Positions 49,078 through 60,513 of a DNA stretch of 64,000 nucleotides are shown piece by piece. This stretch comes from Paguma larvata. Taxonomy: Eukaryota; Chordata; Mammalia; Carnivora; Viverridae. The stretch's first letter is position 1, and each line of letters opens with the position of its first letter. The position numbers and the translations under genes are program-made. The stretch lies in the NCBI GenBank assembly GCA_030068075.1, contig CM057842.1, positions 40,758,659-40,822,658 of the forward strand. Direction: 5' to 3'. Below the pieces are notes generated by a model that ran no database searches, was not told where the DNA came from, and saw nothing but the letters and a program-made list of their open reading frames with translations.

Positions 49078-49290
49078 CGGTGCCTGGGTGGCTCAGTCAG
49101 TTCAGCACCCAGCTTTGTCTCAGGTCATGATCTCACAGTTCTTGAGTTCGAATCCCGAATTGGGCTCTGTGCTGACGGCTCAGAGCCTGGAGCCTGCTTC
49201 GAATTCTGTGTCTCCCCCTCTCTCTACCTTTCCTTCCCCTCTCTCTTTCTCAAAAATAAAGTGTAAAAAAAAATTTTTTTTAATTATAAA
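49078..49290 (+). repeat. SINEC, sense
   Basis: 'cggtgcctgggtggctcag' through the A/T-rich tail. The TSD 'aaaaggcagagta / aaaaagcagagta' flanks it. Confidence 0.95.
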
Positions 49291-49294
49291 AGAA

Positions 49295-50449
49295 AGAAAA
49301 AGCAGAGTAAAGCTGTTACTCTAATTCAGTGTTTTGTGTTAGATGTGGGTGGGATAGGAGCATTTTTTTTAATAATCAGTATAACTTTTCTCAAATTAAA
49401 ATATAAATGGGATATGGTGTCTTTACATTCTCAAAATTATGAATAAACCAGAACAGCAGCATCAGTTACTATTTTAAATGTATATATTTCATACTATTCA
49501 TAGACACAAGATGCCAGTGCATAATAAAAGTTGAGGTGACATTAAAAAAAGCCTATATACTTGGAATTAAATGGAAATTTGATAGTTTGTCTGACTCTGT
49601 ATTCATTAATTTCTTTGTCCCGGTTCTAGGTGAATAACTAGAGCAATAATTTGTTTTTATGGAAAAAGAAAATGATACATCTGAAACAATATCACATTTT
49701 GAGCAAATTTATTTTAAAAAATGCATTATAAACAGTTTTCAGATATCTATTATCACAGTGTTTCAGAAAAAAATTGAAAGGGTATGAGAACATAAAGGAA
49801 ACTTGACATTTTAGTTTTTATTTATATATAATATGCACTGTATGAACTTTCTGCTTAAATGTAAAGTAAATGAAGACATTATTTTCTGCTTGCACAAACC
49901 CCAAATTTGTGAATTTTAATTAAAGTGTCTGCGGTCCTTAGCCATGGGCCCTTCATTTTTCCATTCCCTAGATCTTGCTGTTCACCTTTTATTGGTGTCA
50001 TAAACTTGCGTGTGAAAAGTTGTTTTGCCAGAAAAATCAAAGGGTAAATTATGATGTTTAATAAATGACTCAAGTGGAGTTAGATGCCTGCTATAAAGAA
50101 TTGATTGAAAAAGAGCCACATTTTGAACAAAATGACTTAAATGAAGTTATTCACATAGCTACCAACACCCACTCCCATTCGAGTGTCCTTGAGTGCTTTG
50201 AAGCAAAACATCCTCTGGCCGAAAAACATAATTCATGGGAATGGGCTGTGATTTGCAATATAGCCTATATCAACTGTGTTAAAAAAAAAAAAAGAAGTAG
50301 CAAAACTAATTGTATTATGTGGAGTTACTAGAAAATAGTTATATCAAGAGGAAAATTATTGCAACAGAAACCTTCATTTATATTATATTGTCATTTCAGA
50401 CTATATGAACTTAAAGTTTATGTCTTTCTGTTTCTTTTTGTGTTTCCAG
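49295..50449. other. Sequence just upstream of the CHL1 ATG exon
   Basis: AT-rich, no repeat recognised except an A13 run near 50281. An 88-codon open frame (50065-50331) has no recognisable domain, ends in the A-rich run, and is treated as chance. Confidence 0.4.
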
Positions 50450-50539
50450 GTGAACCACGTTCTGCTCGGCTTTAAACCAAAAGCAAAAGGAGACACTACC
50501 ATTTTCATTCTTTCTGAGTTGCCTCCTTCCTGAGGAGCA
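50450..50539 (+). other. CHL1: CHL1 5' UTR part of the start-codon exon
   Basis: A pyrimidine-rich tract ending in TTTCCAG at 50443-50449 is a good 3' splice site. The 90 bases from there to the ATG contain no upstream ATG and one stop codon in frame with the start. I infer that this exon is internal and starts at 50450, so at least one non-coding first exon lies further upstream, probably outside the window. The exact exon start is inferred from the splice site only. Confidence 0.7.
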
Positions 50540-50630
50540 ATGGAGGTCCTGTTAGGTGGAAGAGGATTCATCCTATCTCTAATTTGTTTCCTGTTCAAAT
50601 TCTCCATAGCCATTGAAATCCCACTTTCAG
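50540..50630 (+). CDS. CHL1: CHL1 coding exon 1 (start codon, signal peptide)
   Basis: Encodes the N-terminus of the L1-family neural adhesion molecule CHL1, a single-pass surface glycoprotein of six Ig and several fibronectin-III domains that acts in axon growth and guidance. Seen: ATG at 50540 with a good Kozak context (G at -3, G at +4), an in-frame TGA 9 bases upstream, then 30 codons plus one base to a GTACAG donor at 50631. The peptide begins MEVLLGGRGFILSL and continues as a hydrophobic stretch ending near residue 24 before IEIPLS, a typical signal peptide. It resembles human CHL1 (start MEPLLLGRGL, then AIEIPSS) as I remember it. Phase-1 G is completed by TT of the next exon to give Val31. 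The signal peptide has drifted more than the mature sequence, as is usual. Assignment rests mainly on continuity with the two highly similar downstream exons. Confidence 0.93.
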
Positions 50631-51082
50631 GTACAGTGACAGCATTCAATACCTACTTTATGGAATTTCATATTTGTACTTTCATTTTTAAGTAGAATAC
50701 TTGTAGCTTGAGGATATGATTTTTCTATCATATTTCTATTTATTTTCCAGCAGTCTGTCATCAGAATTCATCACTGTCTTCTTAAAAATTTGGATGGCTT
50801 GTATTTGGATGGTTGCTATAATTATTTTGCAGCTTAGGATTTTTGCCTCTTACGAAAACTTGACACTTAATAAGAAACATGACCTGTAGATCACGTGTTT
50901 TGCTGTAAAAGATATTCTTCCCTATTATTAACAGCTGTTACTTTTCTGTGCTTCATTAGCTTATTTTAGGGAATGCTATGATTCAAGGTTAATGGTATTA
51001 AATCAAGTATGATAAAAAGGAACTGAATAAACTTTGTATCCTTTTTTCAAAATGATTATATATTTACAAATGAAAACAATGG

Positions 51083-51315
51083 GGGCGCCTGGTAGCTCAT
51101 TTGGTTAAGCGTCCCACTCTAGATTTTGGCTCAGGTCAAATGTCATGGCTCATAGAATTGGGCTCTGCACTGACACTGTAGAGCCGCTTGGGATTCTTTG
51201 CCTCCCTCTCTCTCTCCGTCTCTCTCCTTCCACTCATGCTCTCCCCTTTTCTCCTCCTCCTCTCTCTCTCTCTTTCTCACAATAAATAAACAAACAAACA
51301 AACGTTAAAAAAAGA
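51083..51315 (+). repeat. SINEC, sense
   Basis: Begins 'ggggcgcctggtagctcatt' and ends (AAAC)n then GTTAAAAAAA. Shortened in the body. Confidence 0.93.
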
Positions 51316-53180
51316 ATGAAAATAGTGAAGAAAATATTAAAAAGCCGTTTTTTTACAACTAAAAATAAAAGATGATATCGACTCGGAAAAAGTGGAACAT
51401 TCAGTAGTGCGAATTCATATCAAGAAGTCAGTGGTTTTATGGAAATATATATCATAACATACATTGGTAAAAACTAATATACCTGCAAACACAGTTTATG
51501 GGATACTGTATCAGCTACATAACGTAGAGATTTGAGGATTTTGTCTTGTGTTCTAAGGACATGGGATATACAAGACCCTTGAGAGATTATTCAGATATCT
51601 TTATCCATATGCTTCCTGTATTATCCCTGCTGTCTTTCCCATATGTGATTTGGAGATTTCCAATACAAGAGGCATTGCTTGTTTAATTGAATCTTAGCAT
51701 TGGAAATGATCTTCACACATCATCTAAGTTCTAGACAATTAGACGAATTCAGCAGGCTGAATAAAGATTAAGAGAAGTGCTAACTCTGAATTGAAACTTT
51801 TCTTCTGAATTACTCAATCTGGATGAGAATAGAAAAGGAAGTAAGTCTCCGAATGTATAATATAATGTGTTTTTAAACCATTTTTCTGAGGGCTGCCTGA
51901 AATGACTTTCCACAGCAGTTTCACTTCACACACGTTGGGCAGCCCCACCCTATTAATTCAGCTGTAAGTGAGAATCCCTTCTCTAATGTCTTTGATAGAT
52001 GGTCAGGTCGCTCTTTGAATATTCTTACTTCTTAAGGAACTCCACTTATCTGTTCTGTAGATGTACTCTGAGCCTACACACAATATATACCAGCCTAGTT
52101 GTGACCTTTCTGGTCAAGAGCTGGAAATAATTCATCTTCAGTAGGTTCTTTTGGTTTGAGTGCGGTACCAAATGAAGAGCAAAGTGCTTGGTGATCCTTG
52201 TGAGAAAGGGGCTTATGATCTTACATTCCCCCCGTCCTGTAGAAACAAAGATACACTGAGATTCCGGATTTGGATTCCTGACCGTATTCTCTTAGAATGT
52301 ACATTTTCAAATGTATATTCCCTCTTTTCTCATTTAGTTCATCAGTGGTAAAGAATTTGAAAGTTTATATTAATCCATAGCCCACATTTTTATTACGGTT
52401 GTCTCTATTACTTATACATTTTCATGCTCTAATGTCCTTAGACGACAATCCTTATAAAATATTAATGACATGTTTTCAGAACAACTGAATATTATCCATT
52501 TATTTCGGGACTCCAGAGCGCTCACTGGCAAATGCAACTAAGGCAGGTATCCAATTTGAATGTCAACGAGTCTGGTATCTCCGTAATTGGCCTAATTATG
52601 GAGGAAAGGATTTATAATATAGAATATATATTCTTATAAACACCCAAAGGTTATTAGTTCTATTCCCTGAGTAATTAGTTATTGCTGAGACTTTACAACC
52701 TTAGCAAGTTTAAGAAAGAATAATGTTCTAATAAACAAGTTGTTCACAAGTTATTAGCTGATATCTTAGGGACTGTTGGTATTGTACCTCATCCCTCATC
52801 CTTTGTAACTGCAAGACAATTTAAATAATGCGCACTTGCAATAAGCTCTAGCCTGGCTCTCCTTAGAAATAGTAGCAATCAGAAACGAGGTAAATGTCAC
52901 CGACAGTATGTTTTTTGCATGTTGTTAAAATGTTTATGAATATCCAGTGGATAAAGACTAAACTTGGGCTAATGTCCCTAAACTAAAACTGAATTATCAG
53001 ATTCCTTAAGCCAAAAGTCTTTTTTAGAACTAGAAATAAGAACATTGAGGTATTTATTCTAGGCCGGCCATCAGTGCTGATCCATGGCCCTCTCAGGGTC
53101 AGTGAACCAGTATTCTTTTTTCCAAATGATTATCGTATAATGTTGCAAAATTATATATAAATTAAAAAGAACCCATGGAT
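51316..53180. other. Intronic interval without recognised repeats
   Basis: AT-rich. 51685-51790 vaguely resembles an old mammalian repeat ('catcatctaagttctagac'), not assigned. No exon seen. Confidence 0.35.
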
Positions 53181-53183
53181 GAG

Positions 53184-53296
53184 GGTGTCCAACTGGCGTA
53201 GTTGGTGGAGTATGTAACTTCTGATCTTGGGTTTGTGACATTGAACCCCATGTTGGGTGTAGAAATTGCTTAAAAAAATCAAATCTTTAAAAAAGG
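53184..53296 (+). repeat. Short older tRNA-derived SINE
   Basis: 'gggtgtccaactggcgtagt', 'cttgggtttgtgacattgaa' and 'tgttgggtgtagaaatt' with an A-rich tail. The TSD contains 'acccatgg' on both sides. Confidence 0.8.
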
Positions 53297-53789
53297 TACC
53301 CATGGGTAAAACATTTGAATATATGAAAAGTTCATTGGTATGATTTCAGATTCCATATAGTAGTAAGTGTTCAAGAAACTATGACTTGTTGAGTTCTGGT
53401 GTATATCTAAGAAGAATGTCCACAATCATTAGAAAGGATGATAAAATATTTCACCCTTTTCCAAGTATGTTACCTGTGTAAGACTAGATTTTCTTCACAT
53501 ATTTAAGAAAAACAACTTTTGTGATAGATTGAATGTAGAAATAGATAAGAGAATCCAGCTGCCTGCAATGAAGATATTAGAGATTTGCTATAATATAAAA
53601 ACACCGCCACCATCCTCATTATATTCAGTGTGTTTATAAAATAAATGTGTATTTTAACATATACAATTATTTAAAATGGATTATTAAAGAAACATTTTAA
53701 ATATTTCTCAGTTTTGATTTCTAATATGGAAAATACTGTTAGATATTACCCATACAAACAGAAGCAGGGGGTCTCCTATAATTTTTAAG

Positions 53790-53960
53790 AATGTAAAGGT
53801 GTCCCGAGACCAGAAATTTTTACCAGCAATTTATCTAGCCTGAATCCCTAATTTTTCAAATGAGAAAACAGAGTGGCTCAGGGCCTGGTTAAGCGTCACA
53901 GGGTTTAGAGTCCTATTTGTAACTCCACTGTGGAATATTACTTATAAAAGTCAAGCTCAG
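53790..53960 (-). repeat. MIR, antisense
   Basis: 'caaatgagaaaacagagtgg' and 'gttaagcgtcacagggttt' fit the reversed MIR core. Confidence 0.55.
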
Positions 53961-54304
53961 TGCCTTTCTGCAAACTGCTTTTCTTAAAACATATTTGTCT
54001 GAGTTTCCTGCTGCTGAATTACTGACACTTCCTTATGAATTTATTGCTGTCCCCTTCCTTTCTAGAGGTTGTAAGAGCTGTACTAAGATGGTAATGTATC
54101 ACTGTGCACACTGTTGACTGCTCACTGATAGGAGAACGTTACATATATCTGTGTCCCCCTTCAAAACTTTATCCGTATTTGTATCTTTAGCATTAGTATA
54201 TTTATTTTATAAACACAATTCTCTGAAATGCCATCCGGCTACGTCACTTTATGAGACACAAAGTCATCCACCCAATTTTTAAGTTTTTCCTTATTTTTTC
54301 AAGT

Positions 54305-54503
54305 TTTTTAAATGTTTATTTATTTTTGAGACAGAGAGACAGAGCACAAGCAGGGAAGAGGCAGAGACAGAGGGAGACTCAGAATCTAAGCAGGCTCCAG
54401 GCTCCGAGCTGTTGGCACAGAGCCGGACTTGGGGCTCATGATGTCATGGTTGATGACCTGAGTTGAAATCAGACACTTAAATGACTGACCCACCCAGGCC
54501 CCC
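54305..54503 (-). repeat. SINEC, antisense
   Basis: 'ttaaatgtttatttattttt' through 'gacccacccaggccccc'. Diverged; part of the body is missing. Confidence 0.9.
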
Positions 54504-55211
54504 ATTAAGTTTGTCTTGAAGGTTATTTAGCTTGTCACACACTAACCAAGTTCTTCACAAGACCAGGAGTACTTGAATATATAAACTCTATTTATGGATG
54601 ATTATTAGCGTTACATTCCATAAAAGTTTAAAAAACTAACCTTTAAGGCCCCCAGTAATAAGGAAAGGAAAATTTATAAATGGGAAATGACAAATAATAA
54701 ATAAACTTAGGGTAAAACATTTATTAACAAAAGCAATAAGTAGAAATAAAAATAGGAAGAAAAGTTTATAATTACCTTTGTAAAATTAGCAAAATATGTT
54801 ATCATTTTTAAATGCTTGTGTTCATTTGTGGCAAGGTTATTGGAAACGGCTGTTCTCATATTTTGTCTATAATAAGTGCCCTCCAGAGGAAATACTATTT
54901 GTGTCCATGCCTGGAAACTTATCATAAATCACTAATTCAATAAAGGAAAAAATTATATGCTTGAAGATATGTATGGAAGACATGTTACCTGGAAACAGAA
55001 AAATAAAAAAAAATCAAATGTCCAATAATAAGAAAATTATCAAATAAGTGATGACAAAATAATGGAAATAAATAATGTAAAAGTAGTAAATTAATTATGT
55101 TTTACAAAACTATAAATAAAAAACTGTCAAAATGATTGAACTAAATTAAAAAATATATACATCCATCAAATAAACTAAATGCCAATAATTTAAAAATAAA
55201 GACTTTATATT
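54504..55211. other. AT-rich interval, nothing recognised
   Basis: Very A-rich intronic sequence. No repeat family or exon that I can name. Confidence 0.4.
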
Positions 55212-55429
55212 TTTTTTAATTTTCTTATAACGTTTATTTATTTTTGAGAGAGAGACAGAGTGCAAGCAGGGGGAGGGGCATAGAGAGACACACACACACA
55301 GAATCCAAAGCAGAATCTAGGCTCTGAGCTGTCAGCACAGAGCCTGATGCAGGGCTCAAACTCATGAGCTGTGAGATCATGACCTGAGCTGAAGTCAGAC
55401 ACTTAACCAACCGAGCCACCCTCGTGCCC
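55212..55429 (-). repeat. SINEC, antisense
   Basis: Poly-T through 'gagccaccctcgtgcccc'. The TSD 'aaaaataaagact / aaaaatagagact' flanks it. Confidence 0.95.
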
Positions 55430-56070
55430 CAAAAATAGAGACTCTAACATTGTAAAGGCATGGCAGTCTTTCTTCTGCTTTACAAATTGTTCCTTTATTT
55501 TGGGTTTAAATAAAATGAACGTATATGGCAACATGAAATGAAATGGTAGTAGTAAAAGTGTATGTATTCTTTAAAACTGAAGACATTTTGCATAATCCAG
55601 TTAAAAATTGGCAGTAGACAAAGACATTTCTTCAAAGAAGAGATACAGATGGCCAATAGATACACGAAAAGGTGCTCAATATCATTAATTAATCGTCATA
55701 TGGTAAATGTGGTAGATGTAAATTAAACCACAGTGAGCTGTTACCTCACACCTGTCAGAATGGCTAAAATCTGAAACACAAGAAACAACAAATGTGGGCG
55801 AAGATGTGGAGAAAAAGGAACCCTCATGCAGTGTTGGTGGGAATGCAAACTTGTGCAGCCACTGTGGAAAACACTCTGAAGGTTCCTCAAAAAAGTTGCA
55901 ATAGATATTCCACTACTGGATATTTACCCAAAGAATATAAAAACATGAATTTATGAAGATATATACATTCCCGTGTTTATCCCAACATTACTCACAATAG
56001 CCAAATTATGGAAGCACCCCAGATGTCCATCACTATAGTGGGAAGAAGTGGTATAAATGAAGAAGTGGTA

Positions 56071-56076
<6 letters not shown>

Positions 56077-56101
<25 letters not shown>
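56077..56101 (+). repeat. (TA)n microsatellite
   Basis: About 11-12 TA units inside the L1 fragment, following a short GT run. Confidence 0.95.
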
Positions 56102-56204
56102 GTAATAGAATATTATTCAACCATAAAAATGAGTGAAATCTTGCCATTTGCAATAATGTGGATAGATCTAGAGGATATAAGTCTAAGTGAAAGAAGTCAG
56201 TCAG

Positions 56205-56402
56205 AGTGTCTGGGTGGCTCAATTGGTTGAGCATCCAACTTTGGCTCAGGTCATGATGTCATGGTTTGTGAGTTCGAGGCCCGTATGGGGCTTGCTGAGC
56301 CTTCTTCCAGTCCTCTGTCTCCCTCTCTCTCTGCCTCTCCCCCACTCATGTGCGCACATGTGTACTCTCTCTCTATTTCAAAAATAAATAAACATTAAAA
56401 AA
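56205..56402 (+). repeat. SINEC, sense, inserted in L1
   Basis: 'gtgtctgggtggctcaatt' through AAAATAAATAAACATTAAAAAA. It lies inside the L1 fragment, which resumes after it. Confidence 0.94.
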
Positions 56403-56821
56403 TACAGAGAAGGACAAATGCCATATGATTTCAGTGATATGTGGAATTTAAGAAAGAAAACAAATGAACAAAGGAAAACAAGAGACAAACCAAAAATAGA
56501 CTCTTAACTATAAAGAACAAACTGATGGTTACCAGAAGGGAGGGAGGGAGGGGATGGGTGTGATGGGTGATGAGGATACTCTCATCCAAATGACAACTGA
56601 TCAATGCATGGAATTGTTTAATCACTGTATTGTATACCTGAACTAATATAACACCGTGTGTAACTATACTGAAGTTCTTTTAAAAAGACTCAAGAGCACA
56701 CAACTCAGAAAAATTAAATACATTTTTGAAAGAGGAAGTCAAATTTGTTCTATAATTTTCACTATTTTACAGTTCTGTTACCTATCAATATAGAAAGCAT
56801 GTTTCTTCCAAGGTTTTATTT

Positions 56822-57046
56822 TATTTTATTTTATTTTATTTGTTAATGTTTATTTATTTTTGAGAGACATAGAGACAGAGCGTGAGCAGGGGAAGGGCAG
56901 AGAGAGAGGGCGACACAGAATCCAAAGCAGGCTCCAGGCTCTGAGCTGCCAGCACAGAACCCGATGCGGGGCTCGAACTCACAGACCGTGAGATCATGAC
57001 CTGAGCCGAAGTCAGCCGTTTAACCGACTGAGCCACCCAGGCGCCC
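56822..57046 (-). repeat. SINEC, antisense, near coding exon 2
   Basis: (TTTTA)n tail, 'atgtttatttatttttgaga' and the end 'ccacccaggcgccccc'. The TSD 'ccaaggttttatttt / ccaagattttatttt' flanks it. Confidence 0.95.
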
Positions 57047-57153
57047 CCAAGATTTTATTTTTAAGTAATCTCTATACCCAGTATAGGGATTGAACTCACA
57101 ACCGTGAGATCAAGAGTTATATGCTTTACTGACTGAGCCAGCCAGCCTCCCCT
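57047..57153 (-). repeat. Short older SINEC, antisense
   Basis: 'taagtaatctctatacccag', 'gagatcaagagttatatgc' and 'tgagccagccagcctcccc'. The same short subtype as 17121-17239. It ends about 92 bp before the CHL1 exon 2 acceptor. Confidence 0.88.
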
Positions 57154-57244
57154 ACAAAGTATTTCACCTGTTTCTGTTAGAGCTAAATTAACCTTACCCG
57201 GTTTTTACAGACCACGTTTTATATATATATATTTTGATATTTAG

Positions 57245-57350
57245 TTCAACAGGTTCCAACAATCATAAAACAGTCAAAAGTGCAAGTTGCCTTTCCCTTT
57301 GATGAATATTTTCAGATTGAATGTGAAGCTAAAGGAAATCCAGAACCAGT
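57245..57350 (+). CDS. CHL1: CHL1 coding exon 2 (N-terminal segment and first half of Ig1)
   Basis: A 106-bp exon encoding residues 31-66 and continuing the frame of 50540-50630. Its peptide begins VQQVPTIIKQSKVQVAFPFD and continues to FQIECEAKGNPEP, nearly identical to human CHL1 as I remember it. Cys57 (in FQIECEAKG) is the first cysteine of Ig domain 1. The acceptor is TTTAG just before 57245 with a weak, TA-rich polypyrimidine tract; the donor is GTGAGT at 57351. The exon ends in phase 2, its final GT joining A of the next exon to give Val66. A second AG lies 8 bases into the exon, but its use would break the frame. Two antisense SINEs end only about 92 bp upstream of the acceptor. Confidence 0.96.
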
Positions 57351-57359
57351 GTGAGTATT

Positions 57360-59740
57360 CTTTCAAACAAATCTTTGTTTAAATGTATATGGTGTCTTTA
57401 ATTCTCTGTATTCTGACCATTATAAGCTTGTTGGACTATAAATCTACCTATGACTAAGGTAAGAGTTGCCAAAAGAATGATAGCTATGTCTATGAAGGTA
57501 AAGTTTGGCTATTTTACATACGTTCTTCTGTAAGTCGAAATTATTTTTACCATTAAATAAATTATCTTATGTTGAATACTTAGCATGGGCTTTGGCACCA
57601 TAGAAGTATTCGATCATTCCTTACATTACAAGTGAAAAAGGCAGCCAAAACCCGAAGATCCTTTATTTTACTTAGTGAGAGGTAGCATTTGTTAAGCCAA
57701 ATGCTTAATACATTTATATATGGCATTCTATACTTATTTATTATTGCAAGTCTTAGATGTGACACATATCTTCTTCAGTTAATAGCTCGTTACTTGATAT
57801 TTAAGTTACAATAGAATTACTTAGCCATCCTGGATGGCAGAATGCTATATGCATGGTATATTTTTATCTAGTGGTTTATTAATTAAATAATTGTTACCAT
57901 GGGTGATCAAAATCAGTGACGAAAGTTTTTCAAAATACCTCCTATACTCTGGAAGGGAGAAATAAATGTGTGTGTATTGGGAGTGAGGAGGGAGAAGATG
58001 TAGGGAAAATTTTAGATTTTAATGTAGGAAATTCTCAAATGGGCAGCAAAGCTGCTTGTGTATTGATTTGCTTAATTCCTTTATAATCACTAAGAAGATA
58101 CATATTTAATGAAAATTAATTATTTGAAATTGTATTGTGACTCTTATTATTGTCTGATGATTTGGTATTTTAAAAATCATTTTTAATGACTCATTAACAT
58201 GTTAAATTATCATGATCTATATTTTACCAGATGGAATATATTCAATTAATATATATAAATGTGCATAGAATTATATGGAATGAAGACATATTTAGTGAAT
58301 CATATGGCTTGATCAATATGGATCAATCAATATTATGATATATATTAATGTCACTGAACTGAATTATTGTATCAAAAGATAATAACACAACCATCAGAGA
58401 TTATTAATGATCAAATTCATCTATGTCTATAATCAAAATGAGTTAATTATGAAACACTACTAGCATTTACAATAAATTCAGAAATAAGATTAGAATGTCT
58501 GCTAGTAACATTATTTCTTACTTTCCTAGAGCCAAGTCCAATATAATTATGTAATAAAATAAAATAAAATCTATGCATATGAGAAAATATGATTATTAAT
58601 ATTTACTATTATTCTTATTGTATGATTTGTTATTTTATCTAAAAAACCCAGAATATTCATTCCCTGGACAAAAACGAGGCTTTATAAATACAAAGGGTTA
58701 CAATAAGTTGCCAATTATAAATAATACTTTTTTAAAAACCTTAATTAGATGTCCATGTGAGACACTTAGAAAATAAATAGGAAACAAGAAGGGAAACATA
58801 TCTCATCACACTAGGAAAGGGAAAAAATATAGCAACCGACAGGGGTAGAAACATCAACAAAAACAATATCAAATACCTTGTAACCAGACCTATGCAGAAT
58901 TTGTATTGGGGGTTGTATACAAAATTCTACCTAGGATCAGAAAAGAAGATTTGAAGGACTGAAAAGATGTATCATACTGCCAAGTGGAGGTGTTTAATTC
59001 TGTGTGTGTAAAGTGATCTCAGTCAACATACTGGAATTTAAAAGAACAGATTCTTTGTGTTCTTTGTAACTAAATCCTATAAAACATAAAACACAGAGAG
59101 AGAAAAGAAGGAAAAGGAGCGGGATGGGGGGCAGGCGTATGCCCAACAAAAATGTGTGTCCCGTGACACACATTCCTCTTATCTGTTGAGAGAATAATCA
59201 GTTATGTTAGTGTTAAGAATATGGTCTCCTGAAACGTTACCCAGTTTGCATGGGAAATTCATATATGAAATGCTAACTAAAATCAAGTTGAGAAGTCATT
59301 ATTAGATTGATAAGGTTGCTTTAAAAAAGGCTGTTTAGAGCCTCATCCACACAAATGACATGGTGGGGAGAATTTAACTGTAGATTTTTTCTGGAATACA
59401 CTTCTGCAACATTTGTCAATAGCTGTAAAAAGTTTCTTATGTTATTTGTCTCTCAATCTTACTTTTAAGAGAGTGTCCTAATGAAATATTAGATAACTAC
59501 CAAAAAATAAATATGTTAAGGTTGTTTACCATATAAAAGGGAGAAAATGCAAATTGTTGAGTAACTTAAACAGTAATCATATGACTGAGGATAATGCTGT
59601 CATAGAAACTGTCTTTAGGAGCATTCTAATAATTAGAAATACTCACTTTTCAAAATTATCTATTCATTGTGGTCTCAACTATGTTACTATGTCTAAAAGT
59701 ATTGTTAGGAAATCTCACACTTACGGTACTTTTTTTTCTT
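57360..59740. other. AT-rich intronic interval
   Basis: No SINE. 58700-59110 may be a highly diverged L1 or HAL1 piece, but I cannot support it. No exon seen. Confidence 0.4.
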
Positions 59741-59752
59741 AATTTTGAGTTT

Positions 59753-59786
59753 TCACATATACACATGGTGATGCAATGTATGTTTA
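59753..59786 (+). repeat. 34-bp direct repeat, copy 1
   Basis: Identical over 34 bases to 61349-61382; the sequence includes 'acacatggtgatgcaatgta'. It lies upstream of the MLT1 LTR and of coding exon 3. Confidence 0.97.
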
Positions 59787-59911
59787 TGTTGAGTAGTCTT
59801 TAAAATACTAGTAAAATACCTTTCTAATTGGAAAAGTTAAATAACTTCAAAAAGAGCAGAACAAAACCTATCTTCAGTTTCTGTTCTCTCAGCTGTCACA
59901 GCTTTTTCATG

Positions 59912-60325
59912 GCTTGGTCTCAGTTCACCCTGCTATAACAAATACGCCCTAGACTGAGTAGCTTGAACAACAAGTAACACATTTGTCGCACGGTTCTGGA
60001 GGCTGGGCAGATCGAGGCCTTGGCTAATTTGGTGTCTGATGAGGACCTGCTTTCTGGTTCATAGACAGCTGTTTTCTTGCAGGAACCTCGCAAGGCCTCA
60101 GCTGTTTTCTTGCAGGAACCTCCCAAGGCCTCAGCTGTTTTCTTGCAGGAACCTCCCAAGGCCTAAGAGAGGAAAAATGGGATGCTAATCCCATTCATGA
60201 GAACTCCACCCTCAGGGCCTCAGCACCTCCCAGATCCCCTACCCCCAAATATTCTTACATTAAGGGATTGGGCTTGAATGTATGAATTTGGGGGAGACAG
60301 AAACATTCACTCTACCACAACTTGG
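59912..60325 (-). repeat. MLT1-type LTR (MaLR), antisense, with an internal triplication
   Basis: 'ctgctataacaaatacgccc', 'acggttctggaggctgggc', 'gctaatcccattcatgagaa' and 'gtatgaatttgggggagaca' are MLT1A in reverse. The end lies 188 bp before CHL1 coding exon 3. Non-coding solo LTR. Confidence 0.88.
60066..60164 (-). repeat. 33-bp x 3 minisatellite inside the MLT1 LTR
   Basis: Three adjacent 33-bp units starting 'cagctgttttcttgcaggaa'. The first differs from the others by one base (cctcgc versus cctccc). Confidence 0.97.
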
Positions 60326-60513
60326 GAGATTTCTCAGACTCTTCTAAGACTCTTTTTGGTATTCTATTACATAGTCAATTAAAAATCTTTTTTTTTTTTT
60401 TAACCATAGAATGTCTTGGTTTTGTCATTATAGTGCATTTGTTTATGACTACTTTAAAATTACGAAATACATTTTGATATTTCAGGATTATTTACTTTGG
60501 TTTTATCTTACAG

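Larger units (their letters stand above)
1..50449 (+). other. Probable CHL1 upstream intron / 5' flank
   Basis: No coding exon, CpG island or processed gene copy is recognisable here. Short open frames are nearly all made by SINEs, microsatellites or chance. Because the ATG exon has an upstream 3' splice site, the region just before it must be intronic; how far left the intron extends cannot be told from sequence alone. Individual repeats are listed separately. An undetected non-coding exon cannot be excluded. Confidence 0.6.
55590..56695 (+). repeat. L1 ORF2 3' end and 3' UTR, split by a SINE
   Basis: 'gacatttcttcaaagaagag', 'atggctaaaatctgaaaca', 'tgttggtgggaatgcaaac', 'ttactcacaatagccaaat' and 'atgtccatcactatagtgg', then after the SINE 'gatatgtggaatttaag' and 'tgtataccttgaac'-like sequence. 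It has many stops and is not active. A TA microsatellite lies at 56077-56101. Confidence 0.92.
50631..57244 (+). other. CHL1: CHL1 intron between coding exons 1 and 2 (6,614 bp)
   Basis: Begins GTACAG and ends TTTAG, splitting a phase-1 codon. It holds at least seven SINEs, a 3' L1 fragment (55590-56695) and a MIR fragment. The AT-rich interval 51315-53180 has no recognised repeat. Confidence 0.93.
57351..60513 (+). other. CHL1: CHL1 intron between coding exons 2 and 3 (3,163 bp)
   Basis: Begins GTGAGT and ends TTACAG, splitting a phase-2 codon. It contains no SINE. Most of it (57351-59740) is very AT-rich without a confidently recognised repeat. An antisense MLT1-type LTR occupies 59912-60325 just before the next exon. 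Confidence 0.93.

Noticed and set aside
50065..50331. 88-codon open frame just upstream of the CHL1 ATG exon
   Set aside because: No recognised domain, no splice or start context that stands out, and it runs into a poly-A stretch. Kept only as unexplained sequence.
59920..60159. Repetitive open frame with an 11-residue period
   Set aside because: Product of the 33-bp triplication inside a non-coding MLT1 LTR.
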